Positions 9,004 through 16,732 of a stretch of 64,000 nucleotides of DNA are shown here, in pieces (position 1 is the stretch's first letter; every line of letters starts with the position of its first letter). Source of the stretch: Microscilla marina ATCC 23134 (lineage in GTDB: Bacteria; Bacteroidota; Bacteroidia; Cytophagales; Microscillaceae); contig NZ_AAWS01000032.1 of NCBI RefSeq assembly GCF_000169175.1, forward strand, positions 1 through 64,000, given 5' to 3'. The notes under the pieces were generated by a model. That model had not been told where the DNA came from. It searched no databases and was given only the letters and a program-made list of their open reading frames with translations. Made by a program: the position numbers and the translations under genes.

Positions 9004-9390
9004 CTAACTTGTCTCCTCGTCACCTTCGTTGTTGCTGCTGGGGGGAATGTCAAGGTTGTCAAATAGCTCATCCATTTTTTGTACGTAATCACTGGTATCG
9101 TCCAGAAAAAAACGGAGTTCAGGTATAGCCCTTACCTGGTTTTTTATTTTGCGAGCCAATACCTGTCTGATCATCTTGTTGTTGTCCTCGGCAATATCTA
9201 CCACAGCTTGTTTGTCGCTTGCTGCCAAAATGCTTAAATATACATAAGCAATCCCTAGGTCAGGGGTGACTTTTACATTAGTGATAGTCACAAAGTGAGT
9301 CTTAAAAATATCTTTGACTTCTCTTTGAAAAATATCTGCTAAGTCCTTCTGTATAAGTCGGGCAAATTTTTGTTGTCTTTTTGATTCCAT
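9004..9390 (-). CDS. rbfA: Ribosome-binding factor A
   Basis: RbfA binds the 30S subunit and assists 16S rRNA 5'-end maturation and cold adaptation. The KH-like fold signature is visible: MESKRQQKFARLIQKDLADI at the start, VTITNVKVTPDLGIAYVYLS in the centre, and VRAIPELRFFLDDTSDY near the end. I chose the ATG at 9390 (128 residues), because the family begins with this motif; the GTG two codons upstream is possible. The C-terminus is acidic. A -7 element only five bases upstream of the ATG suggests a nearly leaderless mRNA. The permease gene follows directly. Confidence 0.93.
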   Translation of the reverse strand: MESKRQQKFARLIQKDLADIFQREVKDIFKTHFVTITNVKVTPDLGIAYVYLSILAASDKQAVVDIAEDNNKMIRQVLARKIKNQVRAIPELRFFLDDTSDYVQKMDELFDNLDIPPSSNNEGDEETS

Positions 9391-9395
9391 TGGCA

Positions 9396-9403
9396 CAAAG
9401 TTA
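9396..9403 (-). promoter_or_regulatory. -7 promoter element immediately upstream of rbfA
   Basis: The minus strand reads TAACTTTG, then five bases, then the rbfA ATG. Transcription would start at or within a few bases of the start codon. Confidence 0.45.
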
Positions 9404-9592
9404 CAGTTAATTTGATTATTTTTTTAATACTCTTAGGAGAATTTCATTTTTACTGTAATTTTGCTTGCAATTTTTTTGCAGTGATAAAGGCTTGTTTAAA
9501 CTCTTGCTATCAATACCTGAAGTTTACTCTTTTTAGCTTACAATGATTGAGTGCCAAACAAACACTGAAAACCACAATAAATCACTACTGTT

Positions 9593-11035
9593 TTGATTAC
9601 TTTTTTCAGAATAAACGCCGCTTATAAATTTATTTTTTTATTCCTGCTTTTTGTCGGGTTACGTTTGCCTTTCATTATCAATGGCTTGCCTTTGACTATA
9701 CCAGAGCTTAACTGGATGTTGATTGGCGAAAAAATGAACATGGGCTTTAGCCTGTACGACAAAATCTGGGATGATATCAGCCCTTTGTCAGCATTGATTT
9801 ACTGGCTCATGGACCGTTTCTTCGGAAAATCTTACTTTGCTTATCAAATCATCGCCTCAGTGTTGGTGTTTGCTCAGGCAATGATTATCAATGACATTTT
9901 TCGCCGCCGTCAGGTTTTTGTTGAAATCACCCTATTACCCGCGTTTTTGTACCTTGTCATTACTAGTTGTTTTCTTGACTTTTACACCCTATCACCCGCT
10001 TTGCTTGCCAACACTTTTATGTTGTTAGTAATCAACTATACTTTGTGGCATGTGAACGAAAAAAGTAGAAAAAATGCTGTGTTTGAGATAGGGGCTTATA
10101 CTGGAGTAGCCACCTTGTTTTTTCTTCCTTCCTTCTTCATTATTTTAGTGCCGCTTTTTTCTTTTATGTTACTTACAGGCACCAAGCTCAAGGGGTATTT
10201 TCTAATGCTGTTTGCGTTTTTGTTTACTATAGGTATTTCTTTTCTCACCTTCTATATGAGCAACGACGAATACAGTTTTTATCGAAGCTACTTCGAATCT
10301 GTAGTGTATGTAAGCAAGCAACTGTACCTATCGCCCCGTAGCCTTCTTATAATCTTTACCATTCCTTTACTTATCACCATTTGGGCAATGGCAACCATTA
10401 GCGGGCACCGTTACACCAATTACCAAAACCGTTGTCGTCGCATTATGTCTTTTTGGTTATTTGCTTCATTGATTTCTGTCTTCTTAAGCACTAAAATTTC
10501 TGCCAATAACTTAGTGTTTGCCATTCCGGCAATGACTTTCTTTTTGAGCCACATGTTTTTAAACCTGAAGCGTGCCTGGTTACGCGAACTATTATTTTTG
10601 TTATTAGTGTTGTCAGTCGCATTTAGTGGTTATGCTATTGTTTATCGTTTTTTACCCGAAGTGGCTTACAATACTCCAGTAACTCAAGTAAAACTTGATC
10701 GTTTGTTAGTGAAAAAGCACTCGATACAAGAAGACTTAAAGGGTAAAAAAATTCTGGTATTGGGCAGTAATATCAGTTATTATCAGGGAGGGCAGCTGGC
10801 CACCCCTTACCTTAATTGGGAATTGTCGCAGCACCACTTCTCTAATATGAACCAATATAATATTATGAAAGAAATTTATGAAAACTTTAAGCAAGACTTA
10901 CCAGATGTAATCATAGATGAAAAAAACTACTTTCAACAAATACTGGCTCCTTTGCCCATCATAGCCAATCAATACATCAAACGGGCTGGAACCAATATGT
11001 ACATCATAGATCCCCGGTTGCAAAGCAAGAAGTAG
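9593..11035 (+). CDS. Polytopic membrane protein, unknown function
   Basis: A 480-residue very hydrophobic protein with roughly ten or more predicted membrane segments between residues 10 and 345, followed by a soluble tail of about 130 residues. The start is a TTG (MITFFRINAAYKF); a stop codon lies five codons upstream and no ATG is near. The layout, with a charged loop after the first segment (LTIPELNWMLIGEKMNMG) and a soluble C-terminal domain, is reminiscent of glycosyltransferase-like or DUF6427-type membrane proteins of Bacteroidota, but I see no decisive catalytic motif. The C-terminal part (GKKILVLGSNISYY, DLPDVIIDEKNYF) looks like a small alpha/beta domain. Divergent from rbfA. Confidence 0.7.
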   Translation: MITFFRINAAYKFIFLFLLFVGLRLPFIINGLPLTIPELNWMLIGEKMNMGFSLYDKIWDDISPLSALIYWLMDRFFGKSYFAYQIIASVLVFAQAMIINDIFRRRQVFVEITLLPAFLYLVITSCFLDFYTLSPALLANTFMLLVINYTLWHVNEKSRKNAVFEIGAYTGVATLFFLPSFFIILVPLFSFMLLTGTKLKGYFLMLFAFLFTIGISFLTFYMSNDEYSFYRSYFESVVYVSKQLYLSPRSLLIIFTIPLLITIWAMATISGHRYTNYQNRCRRIMSFWLFASLISVFLSTKISANNLVFAIPAMTFFLSHMFLNLKRAWLRELLFLLLVLSVAFSGYAIVYRFLPEVAYNTPVTQVKLDRLLVKKHSIQEDLKGKKILVLGSNISYYQGGQLATPYLNWELSQHHFSNMNQYNIMKEIYENFKQDLPDVIIDEKNYFQQILAPLPIIANQYIKRAGTNMYIIDPRLQSKK

Positions 11036-11079
11036 AGGTTATCTAAATGTCAGGGAAATTGATTTTTTCCGGCTTTTAT

Positions 11080-11110
11080 TTTGAGTACTCGGTCAAAAAT
11101 CATATATTTG
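11080..11110 (+). promoter_or_regulatory. Strong promoter (TTTG, 19 bp, TATATTTG) driving a probable small RNA
   Basis: TTTG at 11080-11083, a 19-base spacer, then TATATTTG at 11103-11110: an excellent fit to the Bacteroidota consensus. The next open reading frame is more than 200 bases away and a terminator intervenes. Confidence 0.65.
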
Positions 11111-11116
11111 TAATGT

Positions 11117-11213
11117 TAGAATAGACTGACACTGTCAGTCATTCTTTCCATAGCTGGTTGAAGGATCTTAGGGAAGAGAGTTTAAACTCTTTACCCTGAG
11201 CATCTTTTTTTTT
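11117..11213 (+). ncRNA. Candidate intergenic small RNA of about 97 nt
   Basis: Directly after the promoter (expected start near 11117) lies a stable hairpin: arms AGAAT+GACTGAC (11118-11130, one bulged base at 11123) and GTCAGTC+ATTCT (11134-11145) with a 3-base loop. A single-stranded linker of about 24 bases follows, then a second hairpin (11170-11197) and nine T (11205-11213). No start codon with a meaningful frame fits. The promoter, 5' hairpin, linker and intrinsic terminator together are the architecture of a trans-acting small RNA. I recognise no known family (not SRP RNA, tmRNA or 6S by sequence). The last hairpin could also terminate the upstream membrane protein gene. Confidence 0.5.
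11170..11213 (+). terminator. Intrinsic terminator
   Basis: Thirteen-base arms (11 of 13 paired) around a TTTAAA-type core, a 7-base spacer, then T9. It ends the small-RNA candidate and possibly the gene at 9593-11035. Confidence 0.7.
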
Positions 11214-11291
11214 GTGCCTACCCTAAAAATATTCCCCCTCTTTAATTCAAATATTACTTACCTAATAAAACCCTTTGTAGTTTTACTTTGG

Positions 11292-11299
11292 TATCTTTG
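11292..11299 (+). promoter_or_regulatory. -7 promoter element for the gene at 11329
   Basis: TATCTTTG, matching TAnnTTTG, gives a predicted start near 11306 and a short leader of about 23 bases. A TTTG stands 14 bases upstream, closer than the usual 19. Confidence 0.45.
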
Positions 11300-11328
11300 C
11301 GCTTTCCAAAAAACACATCAACACTACA

Positions 11329-12003
11329 ATGATACAAAAGCTCAAAAAAACAGGCATTGACCGTTTAGACAATTTTCTATATGAATTTGCCCCTATCGAT
11401 TTGCCTTGGTGGGACAAAGACCACCTCACAACCCTTGAGGTAGAGGCAAGAACCCATGAAGATAAACAAGATTGTTCAATATGTATCGTCTTTTGTCCTG
11501 AGGCAGAAGGGGTGTTAGAGCGAACTATCGTGTTTTATGCCGCTTTTAACGATCGCGAATTGACCGAAACCACACTAATAGACAAAGATGTATTAGAGCA
11601 TTTACAAGATGATATTCAACTGGAGTTTTCAGAAAATCAAAATGCTTACTTTACCGACGATTTCAACGAGACAAAATCTGTTCTAAGCCATATTTTCCAC
11701 TTAGTAAAAGACCAAAAAACAGTGGAAAGGTACCCATTGGAAGAGGGAGATGGTGAGCTTAAGGCAGGAGACGTATTAGATCACTTTATAGGGATGATAC
11801 ACATCAACTCAGCAGAGTTTACCAAAGAAAGCATTGCTGAACACCTAAAAACAGGCATCGAATATGAAGGACAAGAATACCTGGAAGCCTTGCAAGAAGA
11901 TATTAAAAATGGAATAGTCGCCAATTTTCAGGACGAATATGCAGTGGAGCTTGAAAAACCTGCCCTGGATTTGATTATTGAGGTAGTAAATGAATACAAA
12001 TAA
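11329..12003 (+). CDS. Acidic cytosolic protein of unknown function
   Basis: A 224-residue soluble protein without signal peptide or membrane segment, rich in Asp and Glu. Visible stretches include DLPWWDKDHLTTLEVEA, SICIVFCPEAEGVLERTIVF and a C-terminal half that is probably helical (EHLKTGIEYEGQEYLEALQ). I recognise no family. A -7 promoter element lies 30 bases upstream and no gene follows on the same strand, so it is a single-gene unit. Composition (repeated FxDE-type acidic surface) would fit an immunity or adaptor-like protein, but nothing in the sequence proves that. Confidence 0.65.
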   Translation: MIQKLKKTGIDRLDNFLYEFAPIDLPWWDKDHLTTLEVEARTHEDKQDCSICIVFCPEAEGVLERTIVFYAAFNDRELTETTLIDKDVLEHLQDDIQLEFSENQNAYFTDDFNETKSVLSHIFHLVKDQKTVERYPLEEGDGELKAGDVLDHFIGMIHINSAEFTKESIAEHLKTGIEYEGQEYLEALQEDIKNGIVANFQDEYAVELEKPALDLIIEVVNEYK

Positions 12004-12083
12004 ACAAGGTTGCCTATGACTTACCCAATACGATCTTTTTCTGGACTGTATAGGGTAAGCTGATAGGTATTAGAAATAGATAG

Positions 12084-12277
12084 TTACCTGTTTTTGTTCA
12101 AGTAAGCTTCCTGAACTACATTCATTGGGTAAGTAGTGACTACGGGTACGTTTTTTTGTCCACCTGTTTTATTCAGTGCCTCGTGTTTGCCAGAGTATAC
12201 CCTAAAAATAATTTGTTTATCGATGGGTTGCAACTGATAAGTAATCATAAGCATACTGCCTTTTACCTCAAAACGAG
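12084..12277 (-). pseudogene. Out-of-frame C-terminal part of the secreted protein gene at 12278-12613
   Basis: After the premature stop at 12278 the reading continues in another frame with clean protein-like text (HTLVTRFEVKGSMLMITYQL, then KQIIFRVYSGKHEALNKTGG and ending VVQEAYLNKNR) to a TAA at 12084-12086. Joined to the N-terminal piece it gives a secreted protein of about 175 residues. The join needs about four single-base corrections between 12280 and 12390. Confidence 0.65.
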
Positions 12278-12613
12278 TTACCAGTGTATGCCCAGCATAT
12301 AAGCATCCAGTAAAATAGAGTTTTTTCGTCTATAATAAATTGCCATTGCCCTTGTCCAGTAGCTCATAAGGGCGGATTTGCATGCTGCTTCTTCTCCATA
12401 AATCACAGTCCAACTATAGCGGGTACTAGAGTCAGTGGGTTGTATATTGAGTGTCATCGGAAAACTCAACGTTTTGCCATCTTTGGCATTGTCTACTTTA
12501 AGTTGACCTTTCCAAGTGCCTAGCCAGCTTGATATTGGGCTGGTTTTGGTGTTTTGAGCTTCTACACTAAAAATAAATAATTGTAAACCAAGTATCAGTA
12601 TTAATTGCCTCAT
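12278..12613 (-). CDS. Small secreted protein, frame-damaged (N-terminal part)
   Basis: The frame begins with a signal peptide (MRQLILILGLQLFIFSVEAQ) and continues ISSWLGTWKGQLKVDN, typical of a lipocalin-like or similar small beta-barrel secreted by Bacteroidota. After VIYGEEAA it drifts out of frame: the expected QIRPYELLDKGNG lies in another frame, QFIIDEK in a third, and NSILLDAYMLG back in the first. Each shift matches loss or gain of one base in a short run: near 12384, near 12343 (GG), at 12321-12326 (T run), and near 12291 (CC). Because four such changes cluster in about 110 bases, a poor-sequence patch or assembly join is more likely than normal decay. Function unknown. Confidence 0.7.
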   Translation of the reverse strand: MRQLILILGLQLFIFSVEAQNTKTSPISSWLGTWKGQLKVDNAKDGKTLSFPMTLNIQPTDSSTRYSWTVIYGEEAACKSALMSYWTRAMAIYYRRKNSILLDAYMLGIHW

Positions 12614-12634
12614 GTAATGGATTGATTATGTCTC

Positions 12635-12642
12635 CAAAGTTA
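12635..12642 (-). promoter_or_regulatory. -7 promoter element for the gene at 12278-12613
   Basis: The minus strand reads TAACTTTG, 21 bases before the ATG, giving a leader of about 15 bases. Confidence 0.45.
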
Positions 12643-12727
12643 TAAAGTTCTATATAATTTGGCGAAAAGTGTACCAAGAATAAAGCAAATAAGACATGGG
12701 GTAAAAATAATCTGGCCCTGCTTCAAA

Positions 12728-12772
12728 ATAAAAAACCACCTGCTTCGGGCAAAACCCGATTGGCGAGGTGGT
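12728..12772 (-). terminator. Intrinsic terminator downstream of the sigma/membrane-protein operon
   Basis: On the minus strand ACCACCT and AGGTGGT arms (12766-12772 with 12735-12741) enclose an inner CGGG/CCCG hairpin and are followed by TTTTTTATTTT. Confidence 0.7.
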
Positions 12773-12956
12773 AAGCAAGCATTCTGACATCAGTTATTAA
12801 GCTGGTATTGGGTTGGTAATATTCACTTCAGAATTGTATTTGTCTTCGCATAGTTTGGAGGCAAGCCCCTTGTAGCCAAAGCATTGTCTTTGGAATTAAG
12901 AATAATATTTTTTTGTGCTGGAAGCTGTCAAGACAAAAATGCTACAAGCCCCCGTT
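12773..12956 (-). other. Gap between operon end and terminator, with a gene-like remnant
   Basis: About 180 bases separate the stop at 12957 from the terminator. On the minus strand one frame without ATG reads FGYKGLASKLCEDKYNSEV and ends at a TAA near 12797, just before the terminator. This could be the tail of a small decayed or frame-damaged gene. The evidence is too thin to call it. Confidence 0.25.
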
Positions 12957-14510
12957 TTATTGAAGTTTCCAGACCAGCCCCAGTCTCAAACTTGTGAAAA
13001 ATGGTTTTACCCGATAAGCAGTATTGGCTTGATTGATGTCATTGAAGTAGTAGTTAAAGGTAGGTTTGATATAAAACCCGACTTTTTTGCTCAATGGCAA
13101 TCGCAGGTCATACCCCAGGTTGATCATACGTTGAATACGTGAACTGCTTTCTTTGACCACTTCATTTTTGGTTTGGGTAACTGTACCAGTGGCTTGATTG
13201 ATAGCCACCCCCAAGTAGAGTTGGTGTTGCCAGTGTTTGCCAAATAACAGATAATTAATTCCCATCTGTACCCCTACATCCTGATATTTGTAACGGTAAC
13301 TTTCGGTTTCAGAACTATACACTGGTGTAGCAATTATTTCACTACTACTAACCACATCTACTATAATACTGTCAGGTACCGTATTTCTGAAACTGTACCC
13401 AATGTGGTTGTTGAGCTGAGTATAGCTAAGACCCCATACTACGCTCCATCGGTGCGATAAGTGACTCTCCAGCATGATGCCTCCACTAAAGCCTAAGTTA
13501 TTGCCCGAAAACACCGTGTTTTTTACCAAACCTTGAATAATCACTTCATCCTCTTTGTTAGTGATCAAACGGTGAGCATTGTAAGTAGGTGCAACAAAAG
13601 CCCTCAGTAAAAGCCTTCGTTTAGCTTTCTTTTTCGTTTTGGAGTAAAACACCTTTTTTAGCTCCACAGAATATTTTTTTGTCGCCATCATTGGCAAACC
13701 TTTCGTCTTTAAAGGCGAGACATGAAAATGATTTGTACGTTTTTTCTGAGTACTTTTTGCCCCTTTTTTAGTCAGCCTGGGTGTTTTTGTTAAGTTTGCC
13801 CCTGTAGTGGTTCGTTTGTCATTTCCTTTGGTTTTTTGAGTTGTCACCAATTTGCCCTTTGGTTCGTTGTCGTGTGTAGTATTCGGTGTTGCCTTTACTA
13901 CTTTTTGTTTCTCATTTCCTTTGGTTTTTTGGATTGTCACCAATTTGCCCTTTGGTTCGTTGTCGTGTGTAGTATTCGGTGTTGCCCTTACTACTTTTTG
14001 TTTCTCATTTCCTTTGGTTTTTTGGATTGTCACCAATTTGCCCTTTGGTTCGTTGTCGTGTGTAGTATTCGGTGTTGCTTTTACTACTTTTTGTTTCTCA
14101 TTTCCTTTGGTTTTTTGAGTTGTTGCCACAACTTTAGCTGTAGAGGGCTTTGTTATTTTTTTATTCCTTGTAGTATGACCTGTATTTGCCTGAAAAGCCT
14201 CTTTATTTTGTAAGTAAAAACTACCAGGCATTTTACTATAAGCTGTATCTATGCTTTGTGCAATAGAATAGTGATCCTTGGTCTTTAAACTAATATGATA
14301 AGTGCTTTGAGGAATACACCAAAGGATACAGGCGATCAATATCCAGCGTTTTTTGACAAACCAAGATTTACTTTGAACAGGTGCAGGTGAGTCTTGACTT
14401 ATTTCCCCAAAAATTTTGTCCCACGCATCTACTGCTGGGTCAGCTTCCAGGTTCTCAAGCCGTCCTTTCAAAAACTCTTCAAATGAATTGTCATCCAATG
14501 GTTCTTCCAC
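12957..14510 (-). CDS. Sigma-coupled membrane protein with 31-residue tandem repeat and barrel-like C-terminus
   Basis: A 517-residue protein that starts with GTG overlapping the sigma-factor stop (TAGTG), so the two are translationally coupled. Residues 1-50 are acidic and cytosolic (MEEPLDDNSFEEFLKGRLEN). One membrane segment follows at about 53-68 (WILIACILWCIPQ). A Lys/Thr-rich linker at about 115-235 holds three near-identical 31-residue repeats (QKTKGNEKQKVV..ATPNTT). The C-terminal 230 residues are beta-rich with alternating aromatic strands ending FFTSLRLGLVWKLQ, like a PorT-type outer-membrane barrel. This suggests an anti-sigma-like protein whose linker spans the periplasm. The anti-sigma role is inferred from position only. 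Confidence 0.7.
   Translation of the reverse strand: MEEPLDDNSFEEFLKGRLENLEADPAVDAWDKIFGEISQDSPAPVQSKSWFVKKRWILIACILWCIPQSTYHISLKTKDHYSIAQSIDTAYSKMPGSFYLQNKEAFQANTGHTTRNKKITKPSTAKVVATTQKTKGNEKQKVVKATPNTTHDNEPKGKLVTIQKTKGNEKQKVVRATPNTTHDNEPKGKLVTIQKTKGNEKQKVVKATPNTTHDNEPKGKLVTTQKTKGNDKRTTTGANLTKTPRLTKKGAKSTQKKRTNHFHVSPLKTKGLPMMATKKYSVELKKVFYSKTKKKAKRRLLLRAFVAPTYNAHRLITNKEDEVIIQGLVKNTVFSGNNLGFSGGIMLESHLSHRWSVVWGLSYTQLNNHIGYSFRNTVPDSIIVDVVSSSEIIATPVYSSETESYRYKYQDVGVQMGINYLLFGKHWQHQLYLGVAINQATGTVTQTKNEVVKESSSRIQRMINLGYDLRLPLSKKVGFYIKPTFNYYFNDINQANTAYRVKPFFTSLRLGLVWKLQ
13843..14121 (-). repeat. Three tandem copies of a 93-bp in-frame repeat
   Basis: The motif beginning GTCACCAATTTGCCC recurs at 13843, 13936 and 14029 (plus strand), period 93, with only a few base differences between copies. 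Partial copies flank the array (TTTCCTTTGGTTTTTTG also before the first and after the last). It encodes 31-residue repeats in the linker of the membrane protein. Confidence 0.95.
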
Positions 14511-15046
14511 TAGCGTATAATTTCTAATTTTTTAAACTTCTTTTTAAGCATCTTTTTTGCTTTGAGCAACTGTGTTTTAGAAGTACTCTCCGAAATACCC
14601 AAAAACTGAGCAATTTCTTTGTGAGCGTATCCCTCTATTACAAATAAGTTAAATACCATACGATATCCATCAGGTAAACTTTGTACTACTTCTAAAAGTT
14701 CTTCATTACTTAATTTGCTCAAAATTAAGTCATCTCCCTGAGTAGGTTCCAGTAAAAAATCCTGGTTGTGATGACCGTAGTGTTTTTTGTGTCGATGAAA
14801 GTAATTGATGGCAGTATGAATCACAATTTTTTTGATCCAAACCTCCAGCGAATCTACTTTCTGAATAGTTGTTAAAGCCTTAAATACCCTTACAAAAGCT
14901 TCTTGAAACACATCTTCAGCATCTTCTCGATTTTGTGTATAACGTTTACATATTCCCATTAATTTGCGAGAGTATATTTGAAACAACAGCTTTTGTGCAC
15001 GAGGGTCTTTTACCTTACAACCTTCTAATAACTCCTGATCTGTCAT
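14510..15046 (-). CDS. ECF-type RNA polymerase sigma factor
   Basis: A 178-residue sigma-70 family protein of extracytoplasmic-function type. Region 2 shows LLFQIYSRKLMGICKRYT and NREDAEDVFQEAFVRVFKAL. Region 4 shows LPDGYRMVFNLFVIEGYAHK and EIAQFLGISESTSKTQLLKA, a clear helix-turn-helix for the -35 element. There is no region 1.1 or 3. It is the first gene of a two-gene unit whose second gene begins inside its stop codon. Such pairs usually encode the regulator that holds the sigma factor at the membrane. The signal and regulon are unknown. Confidence 0.92.
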   Translation of the reverse strand: MTDQELLEGCKVKDPRAQKLLFQIYSRKLMGICKRYTQNREDAEDVFQEAFVRVFKALTTIQKVDSLEVWIKKIVIHTAINYFHRHKKHYGHHNQDFLLEPTQGDDLILSKLSNEELLEVVQSLPDGYRMVFNLFVIEGYAHKEIAQFLGISESTSKTQLLKAKKMLKKKFKKLEIIR

Positions 15047-15098
15047 GAAAAAACGTGAGTGGTTGTGGCATTTTTATTTTTCTCTCCGAAAGTGCATA

Positions 15099-15129
15099 AC
15101 CCCACCACCTTATTTTAAGGTGGTGGGGT
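15099..15129. terminator. Strong GC-rich hairpin between lipoprotein and sigma genes
   Basis: Perfect 14-base arms with a core ACCCCACCACCTT, loop of about three bases. On the minus strand it is 62 bases downstream of the lipoprotein stop and 52 bases upstream of the sigma start. There is no good T run, so it may be a weak terminator, a processing site or an attenuator. Confidence 0.55.
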
Positions 15130-15191
15130 ATTTGGTTTATTCACTTCAATAAACTTTGTAGCTTATTGTCTGAAGCTTTTTATATAAACTA

Positions 15192-16496
15192 TCAATTTCG
15201 CCTAATCACCAGATCAGTTTGCGAGGTTTGACCATTACTTGTATTGGTTATTTTATAAGTCACTGTAAAAGTTTGTTTAGAAGTATCTACAAATACCTTT
15301 AGGTTGTTGCCTTCAAAATAAGCATTGGTATTTTGCTGTACTATGTTTTTACTTATATTGCTTGCCGCTACACTGCAAAGGTGATCGTTTGCCAATACAT
15401 CTATAGTCATCCATTGTCCGCTAGGAGGTACATTACTTACCTGAGCACTATCACTTACTGCCTGCAGTTGACAAGGCTTTTGTATGCGGATACTTACCGT
15501 TGCTTGGCTTACAGTATTCCCATTTTTAGTCAAACCATATTGCAATATTACCGTACTATCGCTTGGATAAAGTTTTACTTTTAGCTGGTTGTTTTCAAAT
15601 ACAGGAGGGGTATTGAGTCCTCCGTTGTTGAGGATGATTTTGTTTAGCGAGTCATTACATAATGTGTCATTGCTTAACACGTTGAGGTAAACATATTTGC
15701 CATTGGCAGGTAGTGAATCGCCCGATATTGTATAATTATCATTCATTGCTTTGGGTACACAGTGGGTGGTAGTATCTTGTGGATTAACAGTGCTATCACC
15801 TACAAAAATAGTGACTACTCCATAGCCCAGGTAGTTATTTGTCGAAGCGTTGCGTACTCCATATATTAGCTGGTCTACTCCTTTGAATCCTGATTGTGGC
15901 AAATAAGTAAGCGAGATTCCTCCGACTGTTACGTTTGCACTGCCGTTTTTTGGTGATTCTACAATTTCTACTACTTTTTTGAGGTTACTTGTGTCACTGG
16001 CAGTACTATCACATAAACGGTCATTTTGCAGTACAAAAACCTCTACCGACTTGCCCAAGGTTGTCTGAGCAATATCAGGCACTGCTCCAAAGCAAGGGCG
16101 GGTAATAGAGTCAGCCGAAATGGTAATCTTTACGGCAGCAGTGTCACAAGGCTGACCCGGAGGACAAACAGTGTAGGCAAGTGTATCGGTACCAGTAGAG
16201 TCATTGGGTGTATATAATACCATTCCTTGTTTGATAAACTTGGCACTCCCCCTTTTTAGATATCCTTGCAACAAAGAAACATTGGAGCTTGTCGTGATTT
16301 TGTCATTTTTAATCAGGTCTATGACTACACTGCTTCCCGGAAAAGCCTGTGCAACATCATTGGTGGCAATGGCAGGTGTATTTCCTTGGCTGGTGGCAGG
16401 ATTAATATCTTTATCTATACGGTTACAACTGGCGATAAGCCCTAGTAGAGCCACCAATACGAATGCAGGCAAAAATTGGTATTTTGTATTGATCAT
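15192..16496 (-). CDS. Lipoprotein with tandem cadherin/Ig-like domains
   Basis: A 434-residue protein with a lipoprotein signal (FVLVALLGLIASC, lipobox LIASC, Cys at residue 24). The mature part consists of about four similar domains of roughly 90-100 residues. Each opens with a motif like AxxDxxxxxxGxxVxIDVLxND: ATNDVAQAFPGSSVVIDLIK, VPDIAQTTLGKSVEVFVLQN, AMNDNYTISGDSLPANG and AVSDSAQVSNVPPSG. This is the tandem-95/VCBS-type or cadherin-like fold common in surface proteins. Probably anchored in the outer membrane facing outward. Upstream of the sigma-factor operon on the same strand but separated by a hairpin. Confidence 0.8.
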   Translation of the reverse strand: MINTKYQFLPAFVLVALLGLIASCNRIDKDINPATSQGNTPAIATNDVAQAFPGSSVVIDLIKNDKITTSSNVSLLQGYLKRGSAKFIKQGMVLYTPNDSTGTDTLAYTVCPPGQPCDTAAVKITISADSITRPCFGAVPDIAQTTLGKSVEVFVLQNDRLCDSTASDTSNLKKVVEIVESPKNGSANVTVGGISLTYLPQSGFKGVDQLIYGVRNASTNNYLGYGVVTIFVGDSTVNPQDTTTHCVPKAMNDNYTISGDSLPANGKYVYLNVLSNDTLCNDSLNKIILNNGGLNTPPVFENNQLKVKLYPSDSTVILQYGLTKNGNTVSQATVSIRIQKPCQLQAVSDSAQVSNVPPSGQWMTIDVLANDHLCSVAASNISKNIVQQNTNAYFEGNNLKVFVDTSKQTFTVTYKITNTSNGQTSQTDLVIRRN

Positions 16497-16732
16497 TTTT
16501 TGGTTTGGTTAAATTTTCATTATAAAAAAACGTTGTCAGAGCTCTTAAAAACCCCCAGACAGGTGGGTGTCCCAAAAAGTTGTCTGGAGTGTAGATGTTT
16601 TTTATAAAAAATGAAGGGTTTGTTTATAAGTGTTTGATTATGAGGTGCTTGTTTTTATTGAGACACCATTATTTTTTTTATAAAAAATACATTCCCTTGA
16701 CTTTTATCATTCTTTTACCTCTGGTGAATACT

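Noticed and set aside
12773-12956. Small peptide gene between the membrane-protein stop and the terminator
   Set aside because: One frame gives protein-like text but has no start codon and an upstream stop; without homologues it cannot be called.
13836-14213. 125-codon plus-strand frame with repeats opposite the membrane protein gene
   Set aside because: It is the complement of the 93-bp tandem repeat; its apparent repeats and Cys/Phe-rich text come from the real minus-strand gene.
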